Source of the DNA: Hydractinia symbiolongicarpus
Lineage: Eukaryota; Cnidaria; Hydrozoa; Anthoathecata; Hydractiniidae
Direction: 5' to 3'
Assembly: GCF_029227915.1 (NCBI RefSeq)
Contig: NC_079883.1
Coordinates: 15,440,001-15,500,000 of the forward strand
DNA length: 60,000 nt
In this document: positions 40,301 to 51,037 of the stretch, one piece after another
Layout of the letters: each line of letters begins with the position of its first letter
Numbering within the stretch: the stretch's first letter is position 1
Translations under genes and position numbers: made by a program
The notes under the pieces: model-generated
What the model was told of the DNA's origin: nothing
Databases searched by the model: none
Seen by the model: only the letters and a program-made list of their open reading frames with translations

Positions 40301-43300
40301 AGTAAATTTGACTCGAAACCGGGTTAGTGTTGCCATAGTTCCTTTGAATGACATACCACACTGGTATCATCTAAGCATCTTTTTTACGTTTTACGCATTT
40401 AATACGAGTACAAGTAATCGCTGAGTTACAAGTTGGGGAGTTACTTTATTTCAAAATATGCAATAAGTCTAATAGCTAATAATACAACAAATAATTACAT
40501 TACAAGTCAATTTTGTGTATAGATAGTCAACAGTAGTGCAACGTAGAATTATTGTTTCGAAAATTACAGCCTGTATTAAGAACCTCCAAATGTAAAAAGA
40601 AAAGCAGCATATAAAAGTATGAAAGCTTTCCAGTAGACTTACAGTGTAAGATAGCAACGCATAAGAAACGTCTACAAAAGGTTTATAGAAATTATCCCTT
40701 TATGAAGTTAATACAGTTTAATATTAAGGTCACTGGTGTAGTTTTGCACCCATTTCTATTAAGAATTCATTTTAATGTTAAGATATTCCCACAAAAGTTA
40801 CGCAGTTTATTAAGCCAGAAAAGAGTTAGAAATCAGAAAAATAACATCGAAACATTTAACATGTCTGCATATTATTTACCCTCACTTGCCCTTGTCAACT
40901 ATGTTTAAAAAGTAGTTTAATACTTTAAAATCTTTAAGAAAGTTTTAGTAACTAGGTCAATTCTGAAGATTCTCATATAAAAAGCAACATATATATATAT
41001 ACAAATTCTACTCATATGCATAAGTTAACATGACATTTTTTATTGGCGTGCAGTCTGTAACAGAACGTTCTTTAACATCCAATTCTTGTTTCGATCTGTA
41101 TCATTTTACGTGAAAATCATTTCTACTGTACAAGTTATTTTGTTGTATATCCATCCATTTGATATATATATATAGTTATATATCCATTGTTTACAGTTTT
41201 CCAATATTATAAGGATTCATAACAAATCTCCTGTGTTCTTTAATTGATGGTGATTTTAATTGTCAGAAAAATATTCATCATGGCTGACATAAATATATCT
41301 TATCCTAAAACAAAATTATATATGTTGTATTGCTCAACAAAAAAAGAAGGAATATTATACAACAAACTTGGACTATTCTTAGATTGGGTATTGTTTCATA
41401 TGCATAAGTTAACATGACATTTTTTATTGGCGTGCAGTCTGTAACAGAACGTTCTTTAACATCCAATTCTTGTTGCGATCTGTATCATTATACGTGAAAA
41501 TCATTTCTATCAGTACAAGTTATTTTGTTGTATATCCATCCATTTGATATATATATAGTTATATATCCATTGTTTACAGTTTTCCAATATTATAAGGATT
41601 CATAACGAATCTCCTGTGTTCTTTAATTGATGGTGATTTTAATTGTCAGAAAAATATTCATCATGGCTGACATAAATATATCTTATCCTAAAACAAAATT
41701 ATATATGTTGTATTGCTCAACAAAAAAAGAAGGAATATTATACAACAAACTTGGACTATTCTTAGATTGGGTATTGTTTCATTCTTTTGTTTTTAGCAAT
41801 TTTATCACAATTAAAAGCAGCATGGGAAAGTTAAGGGTCTCCTTGTGTTCTTAAATTTTTAAAATGAGCAGTGGAATGTAGTATATAAAATCTACTGTTT
41901 AAAAGTTCCAACAAAATCAAAGTTCTTAGGGGCATTCACAATCGAAACGCAAATTTGACGTTGGGAGGAGGTGGAATCCTTTGCCTTTAAGTATATCTCA
42001 TATATACGGTAAACATCGATTTCTTGGAGAAAGTATTTTGAACTTGTCGTCTACCTGCTTAACAGGAGTATATATCCGGCTGCGTATGATTTCAGGGACT
42101 GACAACATTCGAATATTACATATCTGTAGATCCCAAGGGAAAGGGTATCTACAGACAAATTTACATTTAGCTTGCACATTGCGTTTATGAAAGATCTGTC
42201 CCTTACAAGAATTATTCCTTTTCCACAGACACAAAGATACACAGTTGCATAAACGGCTACACGAAGCCTGTGACCTTAAGACAATAAACAAAAAAACTAA
42301 CAAAATTCCAACTAATACATGCAACTTAGCAATACTCTATACCAAACTTAACATACACCTTCAAACATTTTTTGATCGCAAAGACAGTGTTTACTTAAAT
42401 TGCCTCAGTTGTCTCGTTTAGCATTGGGTTTTAATAAACAAACAATCGAGGTCAAGTTAAAACCTTTTGTTTTGATAAGAAAGAGATTTAAATCACACGT
42501 TTTGTAAGAACATTTGATGGATTACCACTTTAAAATATAGTTCTTGAAACAAAAGTGTCTTAAATTCAGCAGCAGTAAAAACTAAAATATATGAAGTATT
42601 ACTTACTTTAAAGCAATGAATTTATTGTCTCTTGCAGAGGCAGGATGAAGGTTTGGTTTGAGACATCCCTCCAATCCTTTTATTATCTGAAAGGGATTCC
42701 AAATTCAAAACTTCTTCATTTAACTTAGCTAGCATACAATTGATTTGATTTATTCTAGCCACTTGAGGTGCTTTCTGCAATTGGACCTGACCCAGCTAAA
42801 CTATGTTGAAAAAGAAGCATCCACTTGTCATCCATGTAACCATACCTGTGGTCGTTTTAGGCGTATAAACTTAAAAACCCATGGACGTTTTAGGCGTTTA
42901 ACTTAAAAACCCACGGACGTTTATGGGTTTTTTCTTCCCATTTCAGAATTTCATTCATTGAAACTTGAAAACCCGTGAACGTTTTACGTGTTTTTTCTTC
43001 CACCTGTGATTTTCATTCATTCGGAACTTTGAAACCCGCGGTCGTTTTAGGCGAATCGAAATTTTTGCCTAAGATCGCTCCGGCTTTGCATTTAAGTAAA
43101 ATATCAATGATGAAAAATTCGATAAAACCCCGCATCGTCATGAAGTCGAAATCGGCGGATGCCAAAACCAATTTACAAAAATAATTCTTTTTTTTTATAG
43201 ATTATTCTATCTAAATCTATAGAATTTTTTTTCCAGGCCACAAAATTAGGCTTAGGCAATTGCCAAGGCTGCCTAACCCTAGATCCGCCCCTGATCTAAG

Positions 43301-45706
43301 TAACAAAGTGAAATGCTTTGAAGCTTGTCTTAATCACAGTTATGCAAGATATTAAAGTTTGTAACTAGAGTGTATATCCTCAGTATCTTGACTTTGAAGT
43401 AATTGTGTAAACGCATCATTTTGATTTAGTGTGTTACCTGAAGCAATATGTATAGTATGAAGGGGTAACGACCTTGTGTTTAACACTGCAATAGTCAATG
43501 TCTCATCAGATAAAATACAAATATCTTGTAGTGGTTGAAAACTGCTTCCCTTTCGAAGTTGTTCGTACTCTGTACGGAAGTTGCACCTAGTAGCACTTTT
43601 TTTTAGTTATCGCTCAAAAACATACCTTTCAACACTGCGTAGAGCGGTATACGGTTGGCCTTTTTAAATTGAGCATTGCTTGATGAAATTAAAGTTAATG
43701 ACAACCTGATCAAGGGTTAAACCTTGAACTTTGGTGAACAGTACATGCCCAAGATAACAAAAAAGGAATCTAAGTACAACGATTTACAGGTGATGCTTCT
43801 TTGGTAATTTTAGGTCTAATATCTGCCTGACACGTTCAACGGAAACCCAACGTTTAGTCTTGGCAAATTTATCTTTACTCGTGGCATTACTTACAGCATT
43901 GTAATATCAAGTTGTAAATATATTTTTAACTTGTTATGTAATCTGGATCTCATTTTGTCATTTAAGCGGCAAATATTCTTACCAAAATGGCCTACAGGTA
44001 TTCCTAAATCTGTATGAACAGTAGTTCCATTAAGGTTGATTGCAGTGCTTTAAAGGGCTTTAACAAGTATTTCTTAGCTGAACACGAATATGGCTGCATA
44101 AGGCTAGTTAGACTGCTTAGTCTACTCAACCTACTAGAGTTGAGTAGACTAAGCCGACTAGGTATATCTAGCAACGTAGTGCCAGGAATACTATACTTTA
44201 AAATACTTTAAAATTATATGCTTACACGACAGTAAAGCAAACACGCTTTTTCCTCTCTGTCTCTTCTGTTTATAATAAAAATTCAAAGATTTTTCCAATT
44301 CCCATCATAAGTTTAATATTATGTAGATATTCTAGATATTGTGTTTGCCTTTTTAAATGATTAACTTCCCTGCGGTTTAAATATTGAGCACTGTTATAAG
44401 AACTATGGATGAGCGTTTTTTGTTTGTTTGTATAAAATTTATCTTATACTGTATATGAACATACTGTTGTGTTATAAAAAACGAAATTTAAAAATTTGTT
44501 TGAAAAAGTAAAAATAATCTCCTCGATACTCCTCGCTTATTTTCGAAATTGTCCTCGGAATTTTACTAAATTTCTCCTTGAATCTCCTTGATTGTGACTT
44601 TCAAAATGTTGTGGGAACCTGTTTTAGAGGGTGTTCGAGGATACACTGCGATATTGCTGTGCGTGGTTGTATTAGCGTAAATTTAAACGCCAAATAAAAC
44701 AGACATTGCTAAGCACGAAGGCACCACATTAAGAAAAATATTATACGGAAGACTACACAGTAGACGAAAAAAATTTTTTTTTTGTTCCACGACGGAAACG
44801 GAAACGGAAAACAACTAAACCAACACACTCCTTTGTAAACGGACGAGTGTAATAAATTAGAATATTCGCGAGTGCTGTATCATAAAATTAATTGTAGTAG
44901 CAAATCTAAAAACGTTTTATCTGTTCTTAGCTGCCTGATGGCCGAACCGTTCGCATGAGTGGTGAACGTTTCGAAGCACCAGAAGCCCTTTTCCAACCTC
45001 ATCTCATTAACGTGGAAGGTGTCGGTGTAGCCGAGCTGTTGTTCAACACTATCCAAGCGGCTGACATCGACACAAGGTCGGAATTTTACAAACACATCGT
45101 CCTATCTGGAGGTTCCACTATGTATCCTGGATTACCAAGCCGACTCGAGCGTGAAATTAAGCAGTTATACTTGGAAAGAGTTTTGAAAGGAGATACTTCC
45201 AAACTTTCTGTGAGTGAATACCTTATTCGAACTAATTTTAATCATTTTGCACAAGAAAGTTTGTTAGTGCGTAAAATTTAGTAGATAATTTCACGCGCAA
45301 ATAGTTGACGCGTGAAATAGTTTTTTCCCTGCGCAAAAATTAGGACAAATAAAATAATTTTTACCTTGTTTTAAGTTCCTTACCACCCAACTTGAACCCC
45401 TTCCAATCCCTGTTGTGCACCTTTCGCACCATTTTTCTTTTCTTATAAGAAACCTTTTTAATAATAAAGATTTTAGTGAGCAATATTTTCACTATCACCC
45501 GGTGGTTTGTTCATCACAGCTCTTTTTTCTGACAGAAATTTAAGATTCGTATCGAAGATCCTCCACGACGTAAGCACATGGTGTACTTGGGCGGAGCCGT
45601 GTTAGCTGATATTATGAAGAACAAGGATGACTTTTGGATGACGAGAAAAGAATACGAAGAGAAGGGGATTCAAGTGTTGCAGAAATTAGGTGTCGCACCA
45701 AAGTAG
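26991..45706 (+). CDS. ACTR2: actin-related protein 2 (Arp2/3 complex subunit), 10 exons
   Basis: Arp2 pairs with Arp3 in the Arp2/3 complex to mimic an actin dimer and nucleate branched filaments at the cell cortex (family knowledge). Exons: 26991-27038, 30188-30298, 30466-30624, 30758-30814, 32472-32544, 32775-32911, 33692-33777, 33903-33966, 44931-45209, 45536-45706. All have GT-AG borders and join in frame to 394 residues, the length of human ARP2. Landmarks: VCDNGTG nucleotide-binding loop at residues 10-16, split by intron 1; VDSGDGVTH-type second phosphate loop as [10 protein letters not shown] in exon 6; [12 protein letters not shown] in exon 9; [15 protein letters not shown] in exon 10; C terminus ...LGVAPK. 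I see no frameshift or missing core motif. Intron 1 is 3.1 kb and intron 8 is 11 kb, full of transposon relics. The ARP2 call is very secure from the whole-length match to the family as I know it. Confidence 0.97.
27039..30187 (+). other. ARP2 intron 1
   Basis: 3.1 kb. Mostly AT-rich with no identified repeat, except a coding-like debris zone at 28732-29320. An early intron of this size may hold regulatory sites; none could be recognised. Confidence 0.45.
28732..29320. pseudogene. coding-like debris in ARP2 intron 1
   Basis: A plus-strand frame of 86 codons (28732-28992; ...[18 protein letters not shown]...) and a minus-strand frame of about 50 codons (29317-29165; ...[18 protein letters not shown]...) are less AT-rich than the intron around them and read like protein. 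No family recognised. Opposite strands and short length suggest remnants of one or two decayed mobile elements rather than a nested gene. Confidence 0.25.
31216..31314. repeat. (ATT)n microsatellite, tail of the adjacent SINE
   Basis: About 33 ATT units. It abuts the 3' end of the minus-strand SINE at 31317, so it is best read as the expanded (AAT)n tail of that element. Confidence 0.9.
31317..31543 (-). mobile_element. tRNA-derived SINE, second family
   Basis: Minus-strand head at 31543-31475 resembles a tRNA (TGACCTTGTGGTTATGAA as A-box region, GTGGTTCGGTTT as a degenerate B box). The body block 31409-31461 (AATTTCCATCACATGGC...) matches 4990-5042 of the tRNA-Asp-like SINE almost base for base. 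The 3' end (GGGTCCTG, CCACTTCAGT) matches the SINE at 54770-55037 and leads into (AAT)n. Confidence 0.7.
31595..31750. repeat. divergent dispersed repeat (partner 10490-10670)
   Basis: Ordered blocks shared with ACAP-like intron 3, in the same direction. Class unknown. Confidence 0.4.
33075..33450. repeat. divergent dispersed repeat, copy 2 (partner 2055-2370)
   Basis: In ARP2 intron 6. See the partner for the shared blocks. No coding potential. Confidence 0.45.
35516..36390 (+). pseudogene. LINE EEP/APE-like endonuclease, broken
   Basis: Would nick target DNA for target-primed reverse transcription. Motifs across several frames: [13 protein letters not shown] and CVQEVRW (metal-binding Glu region) in the first frame, then GGDFNGHVG and IDYFLAR further on. 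Stops occur at 35879, near 35972 (TAG before APQCGL) and at 36226 (TAG after NTSFS), with frame changes between. No intact ORF, so no activity expected. Confidence 0.75.
36673..38087 (+). pseudogene. LINE reverse transcriptase with PHD-like zinc finger, broken
   Basis: RT motifs lie in order: [25 protein letters not shown] (catalytic Asp of motif A), and [12 protein letters not shown] (YADD box) in the next frame, then [12 protein letters not shown] deletion around 37410 shifts the frame and removes the usual QGS-type motif B segment. After the RT comes a CX2C...CX2C...HX3C finger (KWPCGVC ... [13 protein letters not shown], about 37665-37750). A final fragment (37836-38087) contains [13 protein letters not shown]. 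At least three frames are used, so it is inactive. Confidence 0.85.
38423..40033. other. AT-rich intronic stretch
   Basis: No gene or repeat boundary recognised between the LINE tail and the hAT-like left end. The open frame at 39684-39911 (minus) is unsupported. Confidence 0.4.
41013..41783 (+). repeat. tandem duplication, unit about 385 bp, two copies
   Basis: CATATGCATAAGTTAACATG starts both units (41013 and about 41398) and both end CTTAGATTGGGTATTG. They differ by a few substitutions and a 2-bp change in an AT run. The open frame 41627-41854 lies in the second copy and is not a gene. Confidence 0.9.
42850..43055 (+). repeat. degenerate direct repeats around GGACGTTTTAGGCGT
   Basis: Five diverged units of an AAACCCRYGGACGTTTTAGGCG-type pattern at about 42850, 42885, 42910, 42970 and 43035, some followed by TTTTTTCTTCC and TTTCATTCATT. 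They sit near the right end of the hAT-like element, where subterminal transposase-binding repeats are expected. Confidence 0.65.
44115..44154. repeat. hairpin, perfect 16-bp arms
   Basis: GCTTAGTCTACTCAAC at 44115-44130 and its exact complement at 44139-44154 enclose an 8-base loop. Partial complementarity continues outward (CTAGTTAGACT / CCGACTAGG). Role unknown. Confidence 0.8.
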
Positions 45707-45750
45707 AAGAAATTTGTTCAATATTCATGCACAACTTAAAATCGAATCAA

Positions 45751-45756
45751 AATAAA
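45751..45756 (+). promoter_or_regulatory. ARP2 poly(A) signal
   Basis: AATAAA 45 bases after the TAG stop. A second AATAAA lies at 45794-45799, so alternative sites are possible. Confidence 0.6.
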
Positions 45757-45799
45757 ATACATTTTCTGGTATCGGAGACCAGTGATTAATTTAAATAAA

Positions 45800-47137
45800 A
45801 GAAATTCACCTCAACATGTTGAAGTATAATTTTTCCTTTCTTCGTTTTTTTGTTTTCTTCGGTTGTTTTTTTTGCTATCCATTGAATTTAATTCCGCGAC
45901 ATAACTAGAGCAAAATATTTTCCCTCCCTGAAAATTCCGAAATGCGTCTTATTTGAGGAGAAACGAGAAAAAAAAGCTAATTGGAAAATGAAAAATTTAA
46001 CAGGTTTTACATCGTTGCAGTTTTTTGATGAGATAATTTTTATAGTGTTATTTTTTGTTGTTGTAATTATATAACTGTGGTATTGTTCTTCTGCCAATCA
46101 ATCAAGAGGGACATCACGTGATGTGTTTGTATTACTCAAATGTACTTCACATTTTTTACTGTTTCTTGTTTAATGTAAAAATCAAAAAAAAAAATCAGCT
46201 TTAGTTGCGCGAAGAAAAGTTAAACAAATTTGACAACTCGATTGCATCAAAATTCGAAGGATGAATTTTTTTTGTATAAGAAAATTGAACAATAGAACGT
46301 GTAAAGATGTATTTTGCTAATTTCATCCTTGTATTAATCAGTTTTTTATACACAGGGATATACAAAAAAAAAGTATTTTATCATTGTTATTTTTTTTATT
46401 CGTGGCCGGCTCATGTTGATCCGTCGATGAATTTACCGCGATTTAACGGTGTCAGGAAAGTCAGATAGTTCTTAGGGGGCTATCATAAAAGAAAAACGGG
46501 CTTGTTGGTTTACTTACTTACTTTACGAGATTCCGACAAATTTTTTATGCAAATCTTTTGATGAAAATAATAGTTTATTAAGAGCAATAAATATATATAC
46601 AATACTTATTGAAAATTACAACTTTTCATGTAACTATTTTTTAACGTGAGCGAGCTAGTTCCAGCCCGGCTAACCGGGCGCATGGGATAAGGCCCTCAAA
46701 TTGCCAGAAGGAAGTCCAGAATGTGATGAAGTTTGGGCTTAATTAGTTAATTTTAACTTTTCATTTTACTCTATCAATCTGCCTGTACGATTATTTTAGG
46801 ATAATCTGTACAGTGAAAAAAATTCTTATATGAAAAAAATGTCAGGAATTTAAATCCAAAAATAAGAGGAATGTTGAAAGCTGAGGATATTCATATTAAT
46901 TGAACACCTGGAGCATTTTTCTCGGGACATTTTTCACTACAATTGATTTTTTACATTTCGTCCGCTACGCTCGAATTTTTTGACACTTATGTAATTGTGA
47001 ACAAAGCCATATCCATAATTTTTCGTCTAGTATTTAATTGCTGGGGGTGGATTTTTTTTACGTTTTTTCTTTCCGTTTGCGAGAACTCAAACAGTAAAGG
47101 CGTTTGATCTTGGATATAACGAGAATGCTAAAAGGAG
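45800..47137. other. intergenic between convergent ARP2 and ChaC genes
   Basis: 1.3 kb, AT-rich. No gene or transposon end recognised. Confidence 0.4.
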
Positions 47138-47143
47138 TTTATT
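47138..47143 (-). promoter_or_regulatory. candidate poly(A) signal of the ChaC gene
   Basis: TTTATT on the plus strand is AATAAA on the minus strand, about 265 bases past the stop codon. Confidence 0.4.
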
Positions 47144-47408
47144 GCAAATAAATAAAACACCAAATGGTCGGGTAATTAATTACCAACAATGACTATAACG
47201 AACAAAAAATGTTAAACAATAGCATAATTAATGTCATGGGAATCTCTTCCGCTTGCAAAAAATAAGTTAATAAATAATTCACATACAAAACTATACATTC
47301 CATCTACAACGATAACTATTTAAATATAAAAGAGTTTTTCCTTTCGTGGGTATTCGGATTTGCTGTATAGATGTCCCCAAGTAAAGAAAATTATAATACG
47401 TGTGCAAA

Positions 47409-48272
47409 CTACACTAAAGCAGTCAGTGCAGTTGAGGAAGTCTGTCCTTCGTTTACTTCGAGTTCGAATTCCTTAGTTTTGTTGTTCAGAATCAGTTCTC
47501 GGAAGTTCTTGCATTCCATTAATGTCTTCCAAGGTAACGTATTGCTTGTACAAAGTCCGATCCTTGCGCGGACCAACTTGTCAAGAGTAAAAAGATGATC
47601 ATCTTTCTCATCGGGGAGACATTCCCTCATAAAATCAGAAAGGCGAAATAAATATTCGATGTTATGTCCAACGACGCCACATGATGTGGCTATATCATCA
47701 GCTAGCACATCCAGTGAGTTTTGGCCAAGGTAAAGTACGTTTTTCGGCGTAGCATAGTAAACAATTGAGTAGACGGGTTCTTTTTTATCGCCATTTTTCT
47801 GTGGATATACCGGCATTATGCTGATATCATAGCATCCAAGACTCTGTTCTCGAAGTTGTAAATAATCGATCGCCTTTCGGATTTTATCCCTACCGATTAT
47901 TTCAAAAACAATTCCCCAACAACGGCCCTAAAAGATAAAACCTGACTTTGATGCAAGTTTTTAGCTAGGTAGGAGAATTCCTATCCTCCCAGGATAATTT
48001 TTAATAGCTGCTTTTGGCTTATACCAATTCTAGGGTACCTAATAATGTAAACAATCATTTACCTCATCTACCTTCGTTAGAGTTAAAACGCGTCCAGGTT
48101 TTTCAACTGTTCCGCGATGATGAGTGCTACCCTGCCAAAATCTTCTTTCATAGCCTTTTATATATCCAAGAAATAAATTGTCGTATTCAAAGTCTGGTTT
48201 CCATGTAAGGGAACCATAACCAAAGACGTGGATACGTCCTTGTGTTTTTAACAAATCTTCTATATTAACCAT
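47409..48272 (-). CDS. ChaC-type gamma-glutamylcyclotransferase, two exons
   Basis: Cleaves glutathione to 5-oxoproline and Cys-Gly in the cytosol (ChaC family knowledge). Exon 1 is 48272-48063 (70 codons; donor GAG|GTAAAT) and exon 2 is 47927-47409 (172 codons plus stop; acceptor TTTTAG|GGCCG). They join in phase 0 to 242 residues. Key features: FGYGSL substrate loop at residues 17-22; [25 protein letters not shown] just after the junction; LREQSLGCY with the catalytic glutamate at residue 97; NIEYLF and [11 protein letters not shown] near the end. It is nearer ChaC2 than ChaC1 in the core but has a C-terminal extension of roughly 45 residues, rich in Glu, Ser and Thr, that ChaC2 lacks. Convergent with ARP2. 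Confidence 0.93.
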
Positions 48273-48289
48273 TTTGCTTTTCTCTACGG
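48273..48289 (-). promoter_or_regulatory. candidate 3' splice acceptor just upstream of the ChaC start
   Basis: On the minus strand CGTTTAACAG ends at 48290 and the ATG begins at 48272, a 17-nt leader. Confidence 0.45.
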
Positions 48290-49242
48290 CTGTTAAACGA
48301 CCGTCTCTATCACTAATTGGCCGGCTAAATGTCGTTCGAAAAAACAGCGGCCCTATAACATATGTTCTGATGTAACAAGTGAAAAAGTTATGAACTCAAA
48401 AATCATTGGTGCGTTAAATCTTAGCATCTGTTCGCTGATTGGCTAACATAATAATAACAACTATTTTGATTGGTTAAGTAATCTGTACCATACATATATC
48501 TGATGTAATTCACGTATTTTTTTTCTTCAAGATGTATATTCTGATGAAACAATACGTTTTTATGGAATAGTATGTTTATTACATAACAATGATTAAAAAA
48601 GTAATTTACAAAAGCGTGGGAAACAATTTCTTTTTGTTGTTGTTTTTGCCGAAAAGGAAATGTCTTGTTTAATTTTTGCTAGTAAACAGGTAAATGAAAA
48701 AAGCAAAGATCTAATATTTTGGATGTTCAGGAAAAAATTACTCTTTTTCTCATGATTTTTCTTCTAAAAATATAAACACCATACTTGCATCCTTGCATGT
48801 AAATATGTAATATTTCTATTTTATTAAAACGTATTGTAATAGCATTATTTTTATATTAAAATACTTCATCCAATTCATAATAATAATAAAAATAAAAAAA
48901 ACTATTACATAAAAACCTATGCTGATTTTATTCTCACAAAACTCTTTAATTTTTTCTCGAACTGTCTTTTTGCAGATCTCGGCACCATATTGGTAATAAA
49001 TACAGGGACCACCAGGGACCCATGTTTCGCGCAGCGCGATGTTTTCCGTTAATTGTGGGAGGTACTTTTAACACTTTCTAGTCGACCATTAGTTGTTGAA
49101 TTACTTCTGAAATGCATCCAGGATATGTCCAGCTTTTAAAAGTTCGTTATTGTCAGTCTTTTTTTGGTTTTGGGTGTATTTTGTTTTTCATTTCTTGCTT
49201 TTGCTTTAAACTACAAGTTGTGTAAAACCGTTGAATGTCTCT
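48290..49242. other. AT-rich intergenic, ChaC promoter side
   Basis: No gene or repeat boundary recognised. Confidence 0.35.
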
Positions 49243-49245
49243 ATC

Positions 49246-49450
49246 ATCAGGGGCGGCGTCACAATTTCCAAAGTGAGGGGGCTTAGGCATGATGAGAGAT
49301 TTTGAGATTTTAGTGACAATCAACGAGCGAAGCGAGTTGCTGAAACAGCAGGGATCCAGGGGGCGCTGTAAGACCCCTGGTGGAGTCCGGGGGCGAAACC
49401 TCTGGAAGCAAACGCATTTTTGGAGTTCTAAAACACGTAAAACTGCTATT
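49246..49450 (+). mobile_element. hAT-like left end (solo)
   Basis: CAGGGGCGGCGTCACAATT opens a stretch whose GGGGCGCTGTAAGACCCC ... CTCTGGAAGCAAACGC segment resembles 53817-53868 (GGGGCGTTGTGAGGCCCC ... CCCTGGAAGCCAACGC), the subterminal part of the hAT-like end at 53723. The matching right end was not found. The open frame 49289-49525 is a by-product. Confidence 0.5.
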
Positions 49451-49606
49451 TTGGCCCTGCTTGTTACGCACTGGTTACATTGGTATGCGTCACTGCATAA
49501 AAAATCGCATTATTTAGTGAGATAGCCTGCAGTGGATAACATCGATTTTCATGCAGTGATAAAGAGACTTATTGGCAGAAAATATAAAATTATTACTTAG
49601 CAAAAA

Positions 49607-49631
49607 ACTCACTCACTCACTCACTCACTCG
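49607..49631. repeat. (ACTC)n microsatellite
   Basis: Six CACT units in a row. Confidence 0.85.
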
Positions 49632-49939
49632 TTATTGTGAATAATTACCTGTGCAGAAGAACTCGTGGGAAGGAAATGACACTGCTAATTTTTAATACCT
49701 GTCAAAAGGTGATGCTTAACGATGACGATGTTGATGTGTACTACAAAGGTAGAATCTCAAACAAAATTTTCGCTTGTGCTTTTGAGATTAATACGAAATA
49801 CTTCTCCGTCAAGGTTTTCTTAAAATCTTACAAATTTTTTCGCCGCAAGTTAACTCTGCTGATTCGATTTATATAAATTATCGCCGCGTTTTATCGCGTC
49901 AGTTTTGATTGTCGAATCGCTAAGGTAGAAAGGACATAT

Positions 49940-50122
49940 CTTATTGGTATAAAATTTGGCGCGTACTAATTTTGGCGCACCCTACTTTCATCGCGATTTC
50001 GCGTTTAATAATTTTGGCGCACATACCATTTGGGTGTAGTAATGGTATAAATTTAGCCGCATTTTTAGAATTTTGCGCGAAAAAACCCTAAAATTTATAC
50101 GCGCCAAATTTATACCAATAAG
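49940..50122. mobile_element. palindromic MITE with TTTGGCGC words, 183 bp
   Basis: Left CTTATTGGTATAAAATTTGG (49940 on) and right end complementary to CTTATTGGTATAAATTTGG (to 50122). TTTGGCGC recurs inside at least four times in either direction. Foldback, non-coding. The target duplication is unclear. Confidence 0.65.
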
Positions 50123-50190
50123 GTAACATAATTTTTGCCCTTTTGAGATAATAAATTACAAAAACGCATTTGCTATGCACAAAGATCATC

Positions 50191-51037
50191 TAGTGACTCT
50201 CTTTATCTCGAACTCACATTTGTTCAAGATGGAGAAAGTTCAATACAGAAAAAAATCTCATAAAAAATAAAAACTTTGCGCCTGGGCTTTAGAGCACGGC
50301 CAATTATGTTCACAGAACTCCGAAGACCGTGATGTGTTTTTTGCAGACTAATAAGGGCCCTACACGTCAATCACATGGCTCTACGCGCCCAGGCACGTGG
50401 CCATTTGTCTAGTCCTCCCAGTGTTAACGAAATACGACTTCTCAAGTCGTTCTCCTTAACGCCAGGCCCTTAAAATACGGCCAACTACGTGCACAGGCCT
50501 CCTAAGGTTGTATTTCAGACTTTTTTCTTATATTTATGGAGTATTATACATTAGATAGAGTTAAACATGTTTAGAAAATTCTGTAATATCTCTTTGCTTG
50601 AGAGATTTCCGTCTCTCGTTTTCACACAGTTAGCTAGCTGTTCCAAGCTAAAATAAGCCTTTTCATCTGCCCGTCATGTTCTGATTTTGACAGCTTTTTT
50701 ACAACAGGATCACATATTTCTTCGAATTATTTCGTACTTTTGAACTAGAAATTTTAAATTTCAAATTTTGGGGTGCATGCGAATTTTCATTTTGCGAACC
50801 TTTTTGTTCCATTTGCTGTGTAGATGAGTTCTTAGATACAAAAAAGTGGAGATAAGTAGAGAGGAAAAGTTTCAAGGACCAGGATTTTTGTTCGAGATAG
50901 AGAAAAAATCAAGATAGTGAGTTTGAGATAAAGAAAGGAAAATAGCTTAGAACATACACAAATGTTCAAGGGACTGAGACTTGTTCGAGATAAAGAGAAA
51001 GTCAAGATAGAGAGTAGTCGAGATAGAGAGTCCACTG
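50191..51037. mobile_element. pogo/Tigger-like non-autonomous element, 0.85 kb
   Basis: The right end is complementary to CAGTGGACTCTCTATCTCGA followed by TA (51038-51039). The left end TA-GTGACTCTCTTTATCTCGA (50191 on) matches it with small losses. Diverged GTTCGAGATAGAGA words repeat through the right 200 bp. No transposase. It ends only a few bases before another terminus at 51046. Confidence 0.6.

Larger units (their letters stand above)
40034..43293. mobile_element. hAT-like element, non-autonomous, 3.3 kb
   Basis: Starts CAGGGGCGGATCTAGG at 40034 and ends with its exact complement at 43293, a terminus typical of hAT elements. No 8-bp target duplication is clear (TTGATCTT left, ATCTAAGT right; GATCT is near both ends). 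The interior lacks recognisable transposase but holds a 385-bp tandem duplication and a series of ACGTTTTAGGCGT repeats. The same terminus recurs at 53723 and 57846. Confidence 0.7.
33967..44930 (+). other. ARP2 intron 8, 11 kb
   Basis: Separates residue 245 from residue 246. Holds the LINE (35510-38422), the hAT-like element (40034-43293) with its internal duplications, and a 16-bp-armed hairpin at 44115-44154. 33967-35500 and 38423-40033 show nothing recognisable. Confidence 0.6.

Noticed and set aside
41627-41854. 75-codon open frame
   Set aside because: Part of the tandem duplication inside the hAT-like element; no family match, and the first copy reads out early.
50832-51035. 67-codon minus-strand open frame rich in Ser and Leu
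   Set aside because: Translation of the repeated end words of the pogo-like element.
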